Shown here: one piece after another, positions 1-7,015 of the stretch
Numbering within the stretch: the stretch's first letter is position 1
Layout of the letters: the number at the start of each line of letters is the position of its first letter
Origin: an uncultured Mycoplasmatota bacterium
Lineage (GTDB): Bacteria > Bacillota_I > Bacilli_A > RF39 > UBA660
Assembly (NCBI GenBank): GCA_900554615.1
Contig: USIB01000033.1
Location: 1-14,199 of the forward strand
Length of the DNA stretch: 14,199 bases
Reading direction: 5' to 3'
Position numbers and translations under genes: made by a program
Notes under the pieces: model-generated
Told to the model about the DNA's origin: nothing
Database searches by the model: none
What the model saw: the letters and a program-made list of their open reading frames with translations, nothing else

Positions 1-1
1 T

Positions 2-142
2 AGTGAAGAACAAAACGCTGACAAGATAAAATATATAACTGAAAATTGTAAACACTTACAAGATAAAGACTTAGAATTTATTGTAAGAATAATGACAATA
101 ATGCGTGAAGAATATGTAAAAATAAGTACAGATGCAGATTAA
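2..142 (+). CDS. C-terminal end of an unidentified protein (partial)
   Basis: An open frame enters from the left edge and ends at TAA 140-142, giving the last 46 residues of a protein. The tail is mostly charged and helical (ENCKHLQDKDLEFIVRIMTI, then MREEYVKIS). An acidic turn followed by a leucine/isoleucine-rich helix like this is often seen at the C-terminus of small helix-turn-helix regulators, but nothing diagnostic is in view and no function can be assigned. A strong hairpin-plus-T-run terminator begins on its stop codon, which supports a real gene end here. Confidence 0.6.
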   Translation, partial: SEEQNADKIKYITENCKHLQDKDLEFIVRIMTIMREEYVKISTDAD

Positions 143-167
143 GAATGATATTTTTATCATTCTTTTT
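141..167 (+). terminator. Rho-independent terminator after the left partial gene
   Basis: A perfect 10-bp inverted repeat AAGAATGATA (141-150) / TATCATTCTT (155-164) encloses a TTTT loop and is followed by more T (165-167). It starts on the last two bases of the upstream stop codon. It also lies inside the longest possible reading of the next gene, which argues that the next gene starts after it. Confidence 0.75.
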
Positions 168-179
168 ATATACTTTAAT

Positions 180-533
180 ATGAATAATAAAAATGAAAAT
201 CTTCTAAAAGAAGTAAATATAGATATCATTTTTTTCTTTTTAGTAATAGTTAAATCACTAGTTTCTTTCTACATAATAACAGAAAAAAAGAAAAGCATTT
301 TAAATATTCCTAGTATTACTAATGAAGAAGCCAATAAATTATATTACTATAATCGTAGATTAAATGTCGTAATAGCCATTTATTTCTTTCTAAATGCCTA
401 TAGTAATTATCAAGGTAGTGATCCAAATAATAATACTGGAGAAAAATACTTACTCGCCGCAACATTCTTTATTCTAATCGGTTCTCTTTTATATTTACCA
501 TTAGGAAATAGTAATTTAATAATAGAAAACTAG
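180..533 (+). CDS. Small three-helix integral membrane protein, unknown function
   Basis: A 117-residue protein from ATG 180 with three hydrophobic segments: about residues 15-37 (rich in I/F/V), 62-80 and 92-112. A charged loop after the first helix contains EKKK, and a conserved-looking block EEANKLYYYNRR precedes the second. I do not recognise the family. The frame stays open upstream to ATG 132, but that start would put the terminator hairpin at 141-164 inside the first codons and would overlap the previous gene, so ATG 180 is preferred. Neither start has a clear ribosome binding site. A TATACT box at 169-174 with a weak ATGATA 18 bases upstream would give an almost leaderless message; this is speculative. 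It ends 48 bases before hsp20 and may share its transcript. Confidence 0.6.
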   Translation: MNNKNENLLKEVNIDIIFFFLVIVKSLVSFYIITEKKKSILNIPSITNEEANKLYYYNRRLNVVIAIYFFLNAYSNYQGSDPNNNTGEKYLLAATFFILIGSLLYLPLGNSNLIIEN

Positions 534-540
534 TATAAAA

Positions 541-579
541 ATATTTTCCTATCCCATAATAAAAAAGAAAGGAAGATAT
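541..579 (+). promoter_or_regulatory. Hairpin sequestering the hsp20 ribosome binding site (candidate RNA thermometer)
   Basis: Bases 541-550 (ATATTTTCCT) pair with 570-579 (AGGAAGATAT) to form ten pairs, nine Watson-Crick and one U-G. A 1x1 mismatch and two further pairs (552-553 with 567-568) follow, closing a 13-base A-rich loop. The paired strand is the Shine-Dalgarno AAAGGAAG lying three bases before ATG 582. An AU-rich stem of this strength directly on the ribosome binding site of a heat-shock gene is the design of known RNA thermometers (FourU, ROSE-like classes). The pairing is seen; the thermosensing role is inferred and needs a transcript starting upstream of 541. Confidence 0.5.
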
Positions 580-581
580 AT

Positions 582-965
582 ATGCTATCAAAATATTATT
601 TAAATGATTACTTTCCTCTTATTGATTCTCCATTACTTAAAGAAAGAGAGTACATGAAAACAGATATAAGAGAAGAAGTAAATAAATATATCATGGAAAT
701 AGATTTACCAGGATTAAAAAAAGAAGATATAATAATAAACTATGAAAATGGATATTTAACTATTAAGGCTACCAAAACAGTTAATTTAAAAGTAGAGGCC
801 TATATAAGAAGAGAAAGATTTTATGGTGAAGTAAAAAGAAGTTTTTATATTGGTGAAAAGAAGGAGAGTTTTATTAGGGCTACTTATGATAATGGAATAC
901 TATCTATTAGTTTTCCTAAAGAAGAAGATGTGAAGAAATCTAAAAAAATTATTGCAATCAACTAG
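582..965 (+). CDS. hsp20: Hsp20-family small heat-shock protein
   Basis: A 127-residue alpha-crystallin-type chaperone, an ATP-independent holdase that binds unfolding proteins in the cytoplasm. The alpha-crystallin domain covers about residues 25-113. It opens with the beta-strand block YIMEIDLPGLKKEDI, contains the KRSFYIGE segment, and ends with the family signature A-x-x-x-N-G-I-L (residues 100-107). A C-terminal I-A-I (124-126) matches the I-x-I tail that docks onto neighbouring subunits during oligomer assembly. The N-terminal arm is short (about 24 residues), so the protein is slightly shorter than typical bacterial members (about 140-150). ATG 582 has ribosome binding site AAAGGAAG at 568-575, which is buried in a hairpin. 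A terminator overlaps the stop codon. I saw no CIRCE-type HrcA operator upstream. Confidence 0.92.
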   Translation: MLSKYYLNDYFPLIDSPLLKEREYMKTDIREEVNKYIMEIDLPGLKKEDIIINYENGYLTIKATKTVNLKVEAYIRRERFYGEVKRSFYIGEKKESFIRATYDNGILSISFPKEEDVKKSKKIIAIN

Positions 966-984
966 GGTTGGTTGCTTTTGTTTT
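954..984 (+). terminator. Terminator of hsp20, overlapping its stop codon
   Basis: GCAATCAAC (954-962) pairs with GTTGGTTGC (967-975), nine pairs with one wobble, around a four-base loop that contains most of the TAG stop. TTTTGTTTT follows (976-984). The last codons of the gene form the left arm. Confidence 0.8.
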
Positions 985-1000
985 ATTTTGATTGTATAAT
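972..1000 (+). promoter_or_regulatory. Possible promoter of the methyltransferase-rluA unit
   Basis: TATAAT at 995-1000 lies 17 bases after TTGCTT (972-977), which matches the -35 consensus only in its first three bases. A second TATAAT at 1066-1071 has a TTGTCT at 1046-1051, but the 14-base spacing is too short. The -35 box sits in the hsp20 terminator. Confidence 0.4.
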
Positions 1001-1029
1001 ATTTTTATATTGTTTATATATTTTAGGTA

Positions 1030-1058
1030 CTGCCATTATAAATACTTGTCTATGGCAG
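1030..1058 (+). repeat. Inverted repeat in the leader of the methyltransferase gene
   Basis: CTGCCAT (1030-1036) and ATGGCAG (1052-1058) form a perfect 7-bp inverted repeat around a 15-base AT-rich centre. It lies 42 bases before the start codon, between the likely promoter at 972-1000 and the ribosome binding site. It is the most GC-rich piece of this spacer. No T-run follows, so it is not an ordinary terminator. It could be an operator or an RNA hairpin. Confidence 0.5.
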
Positions 1059-1100
1059 ATAGATATATAATTTATATTAGTAAAGAGGTGTTATTATATT

Positions 1101-1961
1101 ATGAAAATTAGTTCTGATTGGAAAGATTATGAGTGCATTGCTAGTGGCGATGGAGAAAAGATAGAAAGGTGGGGAAATGTTATTTTAAGAAGGCCTGATC
1201 CTCAAATTATATGGAATAAAAGTAATAATGAAATTTGGAATAAATGGGATGGATTTTATCATAGAAGCAATAAAGGTGGAGGTAATTGGGAATTTAGAAC
1301 TAAACTTAAAGATAGTTGGACTATTAATTATAAAGATTTAAAATTCAAGGTAAGTCCTACTAATTTTAAGCATACTGGTATTTTTCCTGAGCAAGCTACT
1401 AATTGGGATTTTATTATGGATAAAGTTAAGTCTTATAAGGGAAATGATATGAGAGTTTTAAATTTATTTGCATATACAGGATGCGCTACTATGGCGGCAT
1501 CAAAGGCTGGTGCTAGTGAGGTAGTTCATGTTGATGCTTCCAAGGGAATGGTAGATTGGGCTAAAGAAAATATGGAGTTATGTAATCTAGGAGAACATAA
1601 AATTCGTTTTATTGTTGATGATGTTATTAAATTCTTAGAAAGAGAAAAAAGAAGAGGAAGAACATATCATGGTATTATTATGGATCCTCCTAGTTATGGG
1701 AGAGGACCTAATGGAGAGGTTTGGAGATTAGAGGATAATCTTAAGGAACTTCTTGATAAGGTTGCTGATATTCTGGATCCTGATTATAGTTTTGTTCTTA
1801 TTAATTCTTATACTACTGGAGTTTCACCTACTTCTTTAAATAATATTTTATCTTTGACTTTTAAAAATACTAAAATAGAAACTGGAGAGATAGGATTACC
1901 AATAACAGAGAATAATTTGGTACTTCCTTGTGGTATTTATGGAAGAGTATGCAAAGATTAA
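1101..1961 (+). CDS. Class I SAM-dependent methyltransferase, RlmI/RlmK-like (probable rRNA methylase)
   Basis: A 286-residue Rossmann-fold methyltransferase. SAM-binding motif I is VLNLFAYTGCATMAASKAGA (119-138), followed by the acidic strand end HVDAS (143-147), an acidic post-motif VDD (172-174) and the catalytic-site motif MDPPSYGRGP (194-203). This DPPS/FAYTG combination is typical of the RlmI/RlmK group that methylates 23S rRNA bases. The N-terminal PUA domain of E. coli RlmI is missing, and the first 100 residues instead hold a tryptophan-rich beta region with FKHTGIFPEQ, a block known from this shorter group. Ribosome binding site AGAGGTG (1084-1090) lies 10 bases before ATG. It overlaps the pseudouridine synthase gene, suggesting a small RNA-modification operon. 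The exact target base is unknown. Confidence 0.85.
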   Translation: MKISSDWKDYECIASGDGEKIERWGNVILRRPDPQIIWNKSNNEIWNKWDGFYHRSNKGGGNWEFRTKLKDSWTINYKDLKFKVSPTNFKHTGIFPEQATNWDFIMDKVKSYKGNDMRVLNLFAYTGCATMAASKAGASEVVHVDASKGMVDWAKENMELCNLGEHKIRFIVDDVIKFLEREKRRGRTYHGIIMDPPSYGRGPNGEVWRLEDNLKELLDKVADILDPDYSFVLINSYTTGVSPTSLNNILSLTFKNTKIETGEIGLPITENNLVLPCGIYGRVCKD

Positions 1962-2607
1962 TATAATATACGAAGATAATCATTTATTAGTAGTAGAGAA
2001 ACCTATATATATGCCAGTATGTGAGGATGAGTCAAAAGATGATGATTTACTTACTATATTAAAGAAGTATATAAAAGATAAATATAATAAACCTGGTAAT
2101 GTTTATTTGGGATTAGTTCATAGATTAGATAGGCCTGTTGGAGGAGTTATGGTATTTGCTAAAACTTCTAAGGCCGCTGCTAGGTTAAGTAAACAAATAA
2201 CTGAAAAGAAATTTGAAAAAACTTATTACGCTGTTACCTGCGGAATAATAAAAAATAATGGGACATTAGAAGATTATTTAGTTAAGAATGAGAAAAAAAA
2301 TATTTCTTATGTTAGTGATAGTAAGAATGGAAAATATGCATCTTTAGATTATAAAGTTATTGATGTTAGGGATAATATGAGTTTAGTTGAGATACATCTT
2401 CATACTGGAAGATCACATCAAATTAGAGTTCAATTTTCTTCTAGGGGATATCCTTTAGTTGGGGATGCTAAATATAATAAGAATTTTGATGGTAAGACTC
2501 CTATTGCATTATTTGCTAAAAAGTTATCTTTTTATCATCCTGTTACTAAAGAGAAACTTACTTTTGAATTAGAATTACCAAAAAGATACCCTTTTAATTT
2601 GTTTTAG
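1939..2607 (+). CDS. RluA-family 23S rRNA/tRNA pseudouridine synthase
   Basis: Converts uridine to pseudouridine in rRNA or tRNA; 222 residues from ATG 1939. A single catalytic domain carries VHRLDRPVGGVMVFAKT, in which the aspartate of HRLD (residue 64) is the catalytic residue. It also has the C-terminal block LHTGRSHQIRVQFSSRGYPL and GDAKYN. There is no S4 RNA-binding domain, so it is shorter than RluC/RluD (about 300). The start is uncertain. GTG 1930 and ATG 1939 are in frame but lack a clear ribosome binding site, and homology to the family really begins at INIIYEDNHLLVVEKP, close to ATT 1957. It overlaps the upstream methyltransferase gene by at least 23 bases, implying translational coupling. 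Position specificity cannot be told from sequence. Confidence 0.88.
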   Translation: MEEYAKINIIYEDNHLLVVEKPIYMPVCEDESKDDDLLTILKKYIKDKYNKPGNVYLGLVHRLDRPVGGVMVFAKTSKAAARLSKQITEKKFEKTYYAVTCGIIKNNGTLEDYLVKNEKKNISYVSDSKNGKYASLDYKVIDVRDNMSLVEIHLHTGRSHQIRVQFSSRGYPLVGDAKYNKNFDGKTPIALFAKKLSFYHPVTKEKLTFELELPKRYPFNLF

Positions 2608-2617
2608 GGTATCTTTT
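2581..2617. terminator. Bidirectional terminator between convergent genes
   Basis: AAAAGATACCCT (2581-2592) and AGGGTATCTTTT (2606-2617) form a perfect 12-bp stem around a 13-base loop. On the + strand it ends in a T-rich stretch; on the - strand it ends in five T. It includes the last nine codons of the pseudouridine synthase gene and lies 10 bases beyond the stop of the - strand M23 gene, so it can serve both. Confidence 0.8.
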
Positions 2618-2626
2618 ATTATTATA

Positions 2627-3742
2627 TTATTTCATTCCAAATGCTTTCCATGGATCGGTAACACAACTTCTTCCACCATTTTTGTGGATTTCTACATGTA
2701 AGTGAGGACCAGTTGAGTTTCCAGTATCTCCTAGATAACCAATAAGGTCACCTTTTTTTACTTGCTTTGTATCTGATGTAGTTGATGTACTTGGATATGT
2801 GCTTGCTGGACATGGTGGTGATCCATTTTTCTTAGGGCAGCTTTCTGTTACTGGAGCCTTTATACCATCTGCAAACTTTAATAAATGTGCATATATTATT
2901 GATGTACCATCAGATGCAGTTATTCTTACTTGATTTCCATAACTTGTTAATACTTTTTTTCCACTTACTACTTGAGTTGAATAAGTTTGAATAAATTGCG
3001 CTTCTCCATCCATTCCTGCATATATTGGAGTTCCAGATGCAATACCACTTAAATCATGAGATACACTATTAGAGCATCCTGCAGTTGAGCCAGTGCTACC
3101 AAAGTATCCTGTTACTCCTTGAACTGGGGCAAAATAAGTACCTTGAGTGCCACTATCTAAATGTGATGATCCTCCAGATGTACTACCAGAAGAGTTACCA
3201 CTAGATTCATCTACTGATGGTCTTACTTCTGTATTATCTTCTTGGTTCTTTTTACTATTATTTATTATTTCATTTTTAATTGTCTTTAATTCATTTAACA
3301 TTGTTTCTTTTTCTGACTTATCACTTTTTTTATTTATAGCATCTTCTGCTTCTAATACACTTGTCATAGTTTTATCAGATTTGGCTTTTTCTAAAGCGGT
3401 TTGAGCTTCTGTATCAATCAATTCATTTATTTTATCAGAATTAGCATTAACTAAGCATTCAGCATAGTTAATACTGGTATCTTCTAAAGAATCACTTATT
3501 ATCTTTGTTAGCAAATTAACAACTGTTGGTATAAAGAAAATGCAAACACAATATATTAATCTTTTTATAGCAATAGATAAATTTTTTTTCATATCTTCTT
3601 CTTTAGCTGCAGAGACATTTTTAAAGAAGTCTATTCCTAACATTACTATTAATCCTATTGGCACTATAAAAAATACTATATCTAATAATTGTTTAATAAA
3701 GAATATTACTTTTAATACATCTGGATTAGTACATGCTTCCAT
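2627..3742 (-). CDS. Membrane-anchored M23-family (LytM-like) peptidase with VirB2/TrbC-like N-terminus
   Basis: A 371-residue putative cell-wall or envelope endopeptidase. Residues 9-38 and 56-82 are two hydrophobic helices separated by an FFKNVSAAKEED turn and followed by basic KR. This layout resembles the pilin-like VirB2/TrbC modules common in low-GC gut bacteria. A charged coiled-coil-prone linker (100-170) and a Ser/Gly-rich linker (178-200) lead to the M23 domain (203-371). The domain has GTPIYAGMDG, YAHL (284-287), VKKGDLIGYLGDTGNSTGPH and the HLH metal pair (347, 349). The usual first ligand motif HxxxD is replaced by adjacent H229-D230, so activity is uncertain. An insertion at about 300-328 holds two cysteines; C223 and C360 could form another disulfide. 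It starts 10 bases after dnaE and is the last gene of the replication operon. Confidence 0.82.
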   Translation of the reverse strand: MEACTNPDVLKVIFFIKQLLDIVFFIVPIGLIVMLGIDFFKNVSAAKEEDMKKNLSIAIKRLIYCVCIFFIPTVVNLLTKIISDSLEDTSINYAECLVNANSDKINELIDTEAQTALEKAKSDKTMTSVLEAEDAINKKSDKSEKETMLNELKTIKNEIINNSKKNQEDNTEVRPSVDESSGNSSGSTSGGSSHLDSGTQGTYFAPVQGVTGYFGSTGSTAGCSNSVSHDLSGIASGTPIYAGMDGEAQFIQTYSTQVVSGKKVLTSYGNQVRITASDGTSIIYAHLLKFADGIKAPVTESCPKKNGSPPCPASTYPSTSTTSDTKQVKKGDLIGYLGDTGNSTGPHLHVEIHKNGGRSCVTDPWKAFGMK

Positions 3743-3752
3743 TTTACCACTC

Positions 3753-6683
3753 TCACTTTTCTAAAGTTTTATTTAATACTTTTAAGTTATTGATTATTAC
3801 TTGATATGTATCATATCTTTTTTCAACTTTTCCTGTTATTTTTATTATATCATAGTTTTTAATTTTTGGACAAGTCTTATATTCATTAGGAAACATTGTT
3901 AGAGATATTTCTCCATATTCGTCTTTTCCTGTTATAAATGCCATTACATCATTTTTCTTAGTTGTTAATTCTTTTATTCTTGATACTAATACTGTCATAG
4001 TTATTCTTTTATCATAATAATTTTTTACATTTTGAGTTGTTATATCAGAGCTTTCTCTATATTTTGTAACGGGATGATTACTTATATAGAAGCCAAAAGT
4101 GTTATATTGAATGTTTAATAGTTCATCTAAGGTATATTCTTCGTATACTTCTATTACTGGTTCTGGTAAGTCAACCATGCCAATATCTTTTGATATTTCT
4201 GCATAATTCATTATATTATCTAAGTTTTCTATTAAAGTTTTTCTATTATATCCTAAGTTAATTGCTCCAGCATTAATTAAGTTAGTTATAACTCTTGTAT
4301 TAACTGAAGTACCATTCATTCTAAGTACAAAGTCACTAAAATCAGTAAACTGTCCTTTTTCTCTTTCTTTAATTATATCATTACTACTTACGGTACCGAC
4401 ACTTTTAATAATTGATAAAGGACATCTAATATTATTACCATCAACATAGTATTTACTAGTACTTAAATTAATATCTGGTGGTAATATCTTAATATTTGAT
4501 TTTCTTGCTCTATTAATATAAATATTAGTTTTAATATCATTACCAATAGAGTTGGATAATATTGCACTTATAAAATATTTAGGAAAATATGCTTTTATAA
4601 AAGCCATTCTATAAGATGTAATTGCATATGCTACAGAATGTGATTTATTAAAACCATAATTAGCAAACTTTAAAATCAAGTCATACACTTCAGTAGCGGT
4701 CCCTTCGTCATATCCATTATCTAGACATCCCTTAATAAACTTAGGCTTTTCTGCTAAAATAATACTTTCTTTTTTCTTTGACATTGCTCTTCTTAAAATA
4801 TCAGCCTCACCATAAGAATAACTAGCCATCTTTCTAACTATTTGCATAATTTGCTCTTGATAAATAATAATACCATAAGTAGGTTTAAGAATATCTTCTA
4901 AATCAGGATGAATATAATCAATCTTTTCTCTACCTTCTCTTCTGGCAATAAATAAGTCAATATTATCCATTGGGCCTGGTCTATATAATGCAAGAGCAGT
5001 AGCAATATCATCAAAAGAGTTAATTTTAAGTTTAGATAAAAATCTTTTCATTCCTACTGATTCAAATTGAAAAATACCATCCGTATCGACATCTCTAAAT
5101 ATTTTTAAAGTTTTTTTATCATCTAGAGGAATCTTCTCAAAACTAATATTAATACCCTCATTTTTTCTAATCTCATCAATAACATTACTAATTAAAGTTA
5201 AATTATCAAGACCTAAAAAGTCCATTTTAAGTAAGCCTAAAGGCTCCAAGTAATCCTTAGAAAAAGCCGAAACATACATTCCAAGAGGATTTTTATATAA
5301 AGGAATAACCTCATCTATTGGAACGCTACTCATAACAACACCAGCAGCATGAACAGAAATATGTCTAGGAAGACCTTCAAGTTTAAGACTTGCCTTATAA
5401 AGTTTCATATACTCACTATTAGAATTAATAAGTCTATAAAATTTGCTCCCCATAACATAACTATCCTTAAGTTCTTTACTTGTAATAGATTTAGCAATTT
5501 CATCTATAATAGGAAGTGAAATATTAAGAACTCTTCCGACATCTCTAATAACCTGTTTAGCACCAAGAGTATTAAAAGTAATAATACCAATAGCCCTTTT
5601 TTCACCATACTTTTCCATTACATAGTCAGTAACGATATTTCTTTTTTCACTATCAAAATCAATATCGATATCGGGCATTGTAACCCTTTCGGGATTTAAA
5701 AATCTCTCAAATAATAAATCATACTTAATAGGGTCAACATCAGTAATACCAAGACAATAACTAACCAAACTGCCAGCGGCACTACCTCTACCAGGACCAA
5801 CTAAAATATTATTAAATTTAGCATATTTAACATAATCCCAAACAACTAAGAAATAATCACAAAATCCCATTTTATTAATAACATCTAGTTCATAATTTAA
5901 TCTTTCCTGATATACATTAGTTACATTGTTAGCAAGTCTCTTTTTTAATCCCTTATTGCATAAAGAACTAAGATATTCAAAAGAGTTAATATTCTCATCA
6001 TAAATAGGAAGAAGACCATCTCTCTTTTCAAAAGAAACATTAGAGTTTTGAACAATATATTCCATATTAGACAAAATATCATCATTAGTAAGAAAATCAA
6101 ATTCATTCTTACTAAGTAAGTGTTTCCCTTTATAATTATTAAGTTCCATCTCACCTAGTTTTTTATCATCACGAATCATAGTAAGATAGTCAATATATTT
6201 ATAGTCATCATTATCAATATAACAAATATCAGTAATAAGAGCACATTTTTCCCTATTATCTTTTATTTCATTCTTGTTAGAATATCCAATAAAATATTCA
6301 TCAAAGATATCAATAACATCTTTATTATAAGAAGAAATAGGCATAATTAAAATAATATCTTTAGAGTAAGATTTAATTTCTTCAAAAGAAATATCCCTAT
6401 CAGAAATAATTGTAGCAATCTTAATAAGGTTTTTATATCCATCATTATTCTTGGCAATTAAAATATAATCATCAAAAGAAGATTTAACTTCCATACCAAT
6501 AATAGGTTTAATTCCATTATTAAGACAAGACAAATAAAATTCATATACTCCAAACATATTATTCACATCAGTAATAGCCAAAGAGGAGTAGCCCATTTCT
6601 TTAGCCCTCTTAGTCAAATCATCAATTCTATTTAAACTACTTAAAATAGAATAACAAGTTTTAACCTGTAAAGCACAAAGCAT
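3753..6683 (-). CDS. dnaE: DNA polymerase III alpha subunit, Gram-positive DnaE type
   Basis: Replicative DNA polymerase of family C, 976 residues (B. subtilis DnaE about 1115). Order: PHP domain (1-200), palm with GPGRGSAAGS (296-305) and the catalytic PDIDIDF (337-343), then KMDFLGL carrying the third aspartate (D488), fingers with FQFESVGM, YRPGPMD, IIYQEQIM and GFNKSHSVAYA (677-687), helix-hairpin-helix around 780-830, and an OB-fold (893-970) at the very end. There is no tau-binding tail. The PHP metal site is degenerate: the usual HxH reads QVK (6-8) and ITDH reads ITDV. PHP proofreading is therefore unlikely, as in other Firmicute DnaE. In such bacteria DnaE extends RNA primers and hands over to PolC. 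Ribosome binding site GGAGGAGGAG is strong. Stop is TGA. It lies 21 bases after the 99-aa gene. Confidence 0.96.
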   Translation of the reverse strand: MLCALQVKTCYSILSSLNRIDDLTKRAKEMGYSSLAITDVNNMFGVYEFYLSCLNNGIKPIIGMEVKSSFDDYILIAKNNDGYKNLIKIATIISDRDISFEEIKSYSKDIILIMPISSYNKDVIDIFDEYFIGYSNKNEIKDNREKCALITDICYIDNDDYKYIDYLTMIRDDKKLGEMELNNYKGKHLLSKNEFDFLTNDDILSNMEYIVQNSNVSFEKRDGLLPIYDENINSFEYLSSLCNKGLKKRLANNVTNVYQERLNYELDVINKMGFCDYFLVVWDYVKYAKFNNILVGPGRGSAAGSLVSYCLGITDVDPIKYDLLFERFLNPERVTMPDIDIDFDSEKRNIVTDYVMEKYGEKRAIGIITFNTLGAKQVIRDVGRVLNISLPIIDEIAKSITSKELKDSYVMGSKFYRLINSNSEYMKLYKASLKLEGLPRHISVHAAGVVMSSVPIDEVIPLYKNPLGMYVSAFSKDYLEPLGLLKMDFLGLDNLTLISNVIDEIRKNEGINISFEKIPLDDKKTLKIFRDVDTDGIFQFESVGMKRFLSKLKINSFDDIATALALYRPGPMDNIDLFIARREGREKIDYIHPDLEDILKPTYGIIIYQEQIMQIVRKMASYSYGEADILRRAMSKKKESIILAEKPKFIKGCLDNGYDEGTATEVYDLILKFANYGFNKSHSVAYAITSYRMAFIKAYFPKYFISAILSNSIGNDIKTNIYINRARKSNIKILPPDINLSTSKYYVDGNNIRCPLSIIKSVGTVSSNDIIKEREKGQFTDFSDFVLRMNGTSVNTRVITNLINAGAINLGYNRKTLIENLDNIMNYAEISKDIGMVDLPEPVIEVYEEYTLDELLNIQYNTFGFYISNHPVTKYRESSDITTQNVKNYYDKRITMTVLVSRIKELTTKKNDVMAFITGKDEYGEISLTMFPNEYKTCPKIKNYDIIKITGKVEKRYDTYQVIINNLKVLNKTLEK

Positions 6684-6704
6684 AAACTCCTCCTCCTTTA
6701 AAAA

Positions 6705-7004
6705 TTAATATCTAAGTGTTAAGTAAGCAATAATAATTCCTGCAATAGCAATAATACTGGCAAGAGTAATAACTCCTGCAAAACCATTACTACCAATACC
6801 AATATTAGCACCAGCCTTTGGACTTTTAATTTCTTTAGATAAAACCCTAGTTTTAGGTCTATTAACTAAAGTAACACCTTCAGGCATGTTAAGAGGAGCC
6901 CCATCACTTTGAATCTCTAACTTAGAAGTGCCATTCTTATCAGTAAAAGACTTCTCTTGTTTTTCTGGATTAAACTTAAATCCATAGTTCTTATTTTCTT
7001 CCAT
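6705..7004 (-). CDS. Small tail-anchored membrane protein between dnaI and dnaE, unknown function
   Basis: A 99-residue protein with a hydrophilic N-terminal two-thirds, rich in Lys, Asn, Pro and Gly and probably disordered (for example FKFNPEKQEK and LVNRPKTRVLSKEIK). One hydrophobic helix lies at the extreme C-terminus (about 75-96), followed by only a few residues. With no signal peptide, this is a tail-anchor layout that would leave the polar part in the cytoplasm. Ribosome binding site GAGGGAAAG lies just before the start and overlaps the end of dnaI. It sits 11 bases after dnaI and 21 before dnaE, so it is firmly inside the replication operon. I recognise no family. Membrane tethering of replication proteins is one possible role, purely from context. 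Confidence 0.75.
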   Translation of the reverse strand: MEENKNYGFKFNPEKQEKSFTDKNGTSKLEIQSDGAPLNMPEGVTLVNRPKTRVLSKEIKSPKAGANIGIGSNGFAGVITLASIIAIAGIIIAYLTLRY

Positions 7005-7015
7005 TTAACTTTCCC

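Noticed and set aside
534..539. TATAAA as a -10 box just before hsp20
   Set aside because: There is no -35 at suitable distance, and a start here would remove half of the hairpin; not supported enough to list.
3147..3404. 85-codon + strand open frame opposite the M23 gene
   Set aside because: Antisense to the Ser/Gly linker and coiled-coil of the M23 protein; no start signals.
3753..3755. Possibility of UGA-as-tryptophan coding
   Set aside because: dnaE (here) and dnaI (7016-7018) end at TGA in the right place, with the next gene starting just after; tryptophans are TGG.
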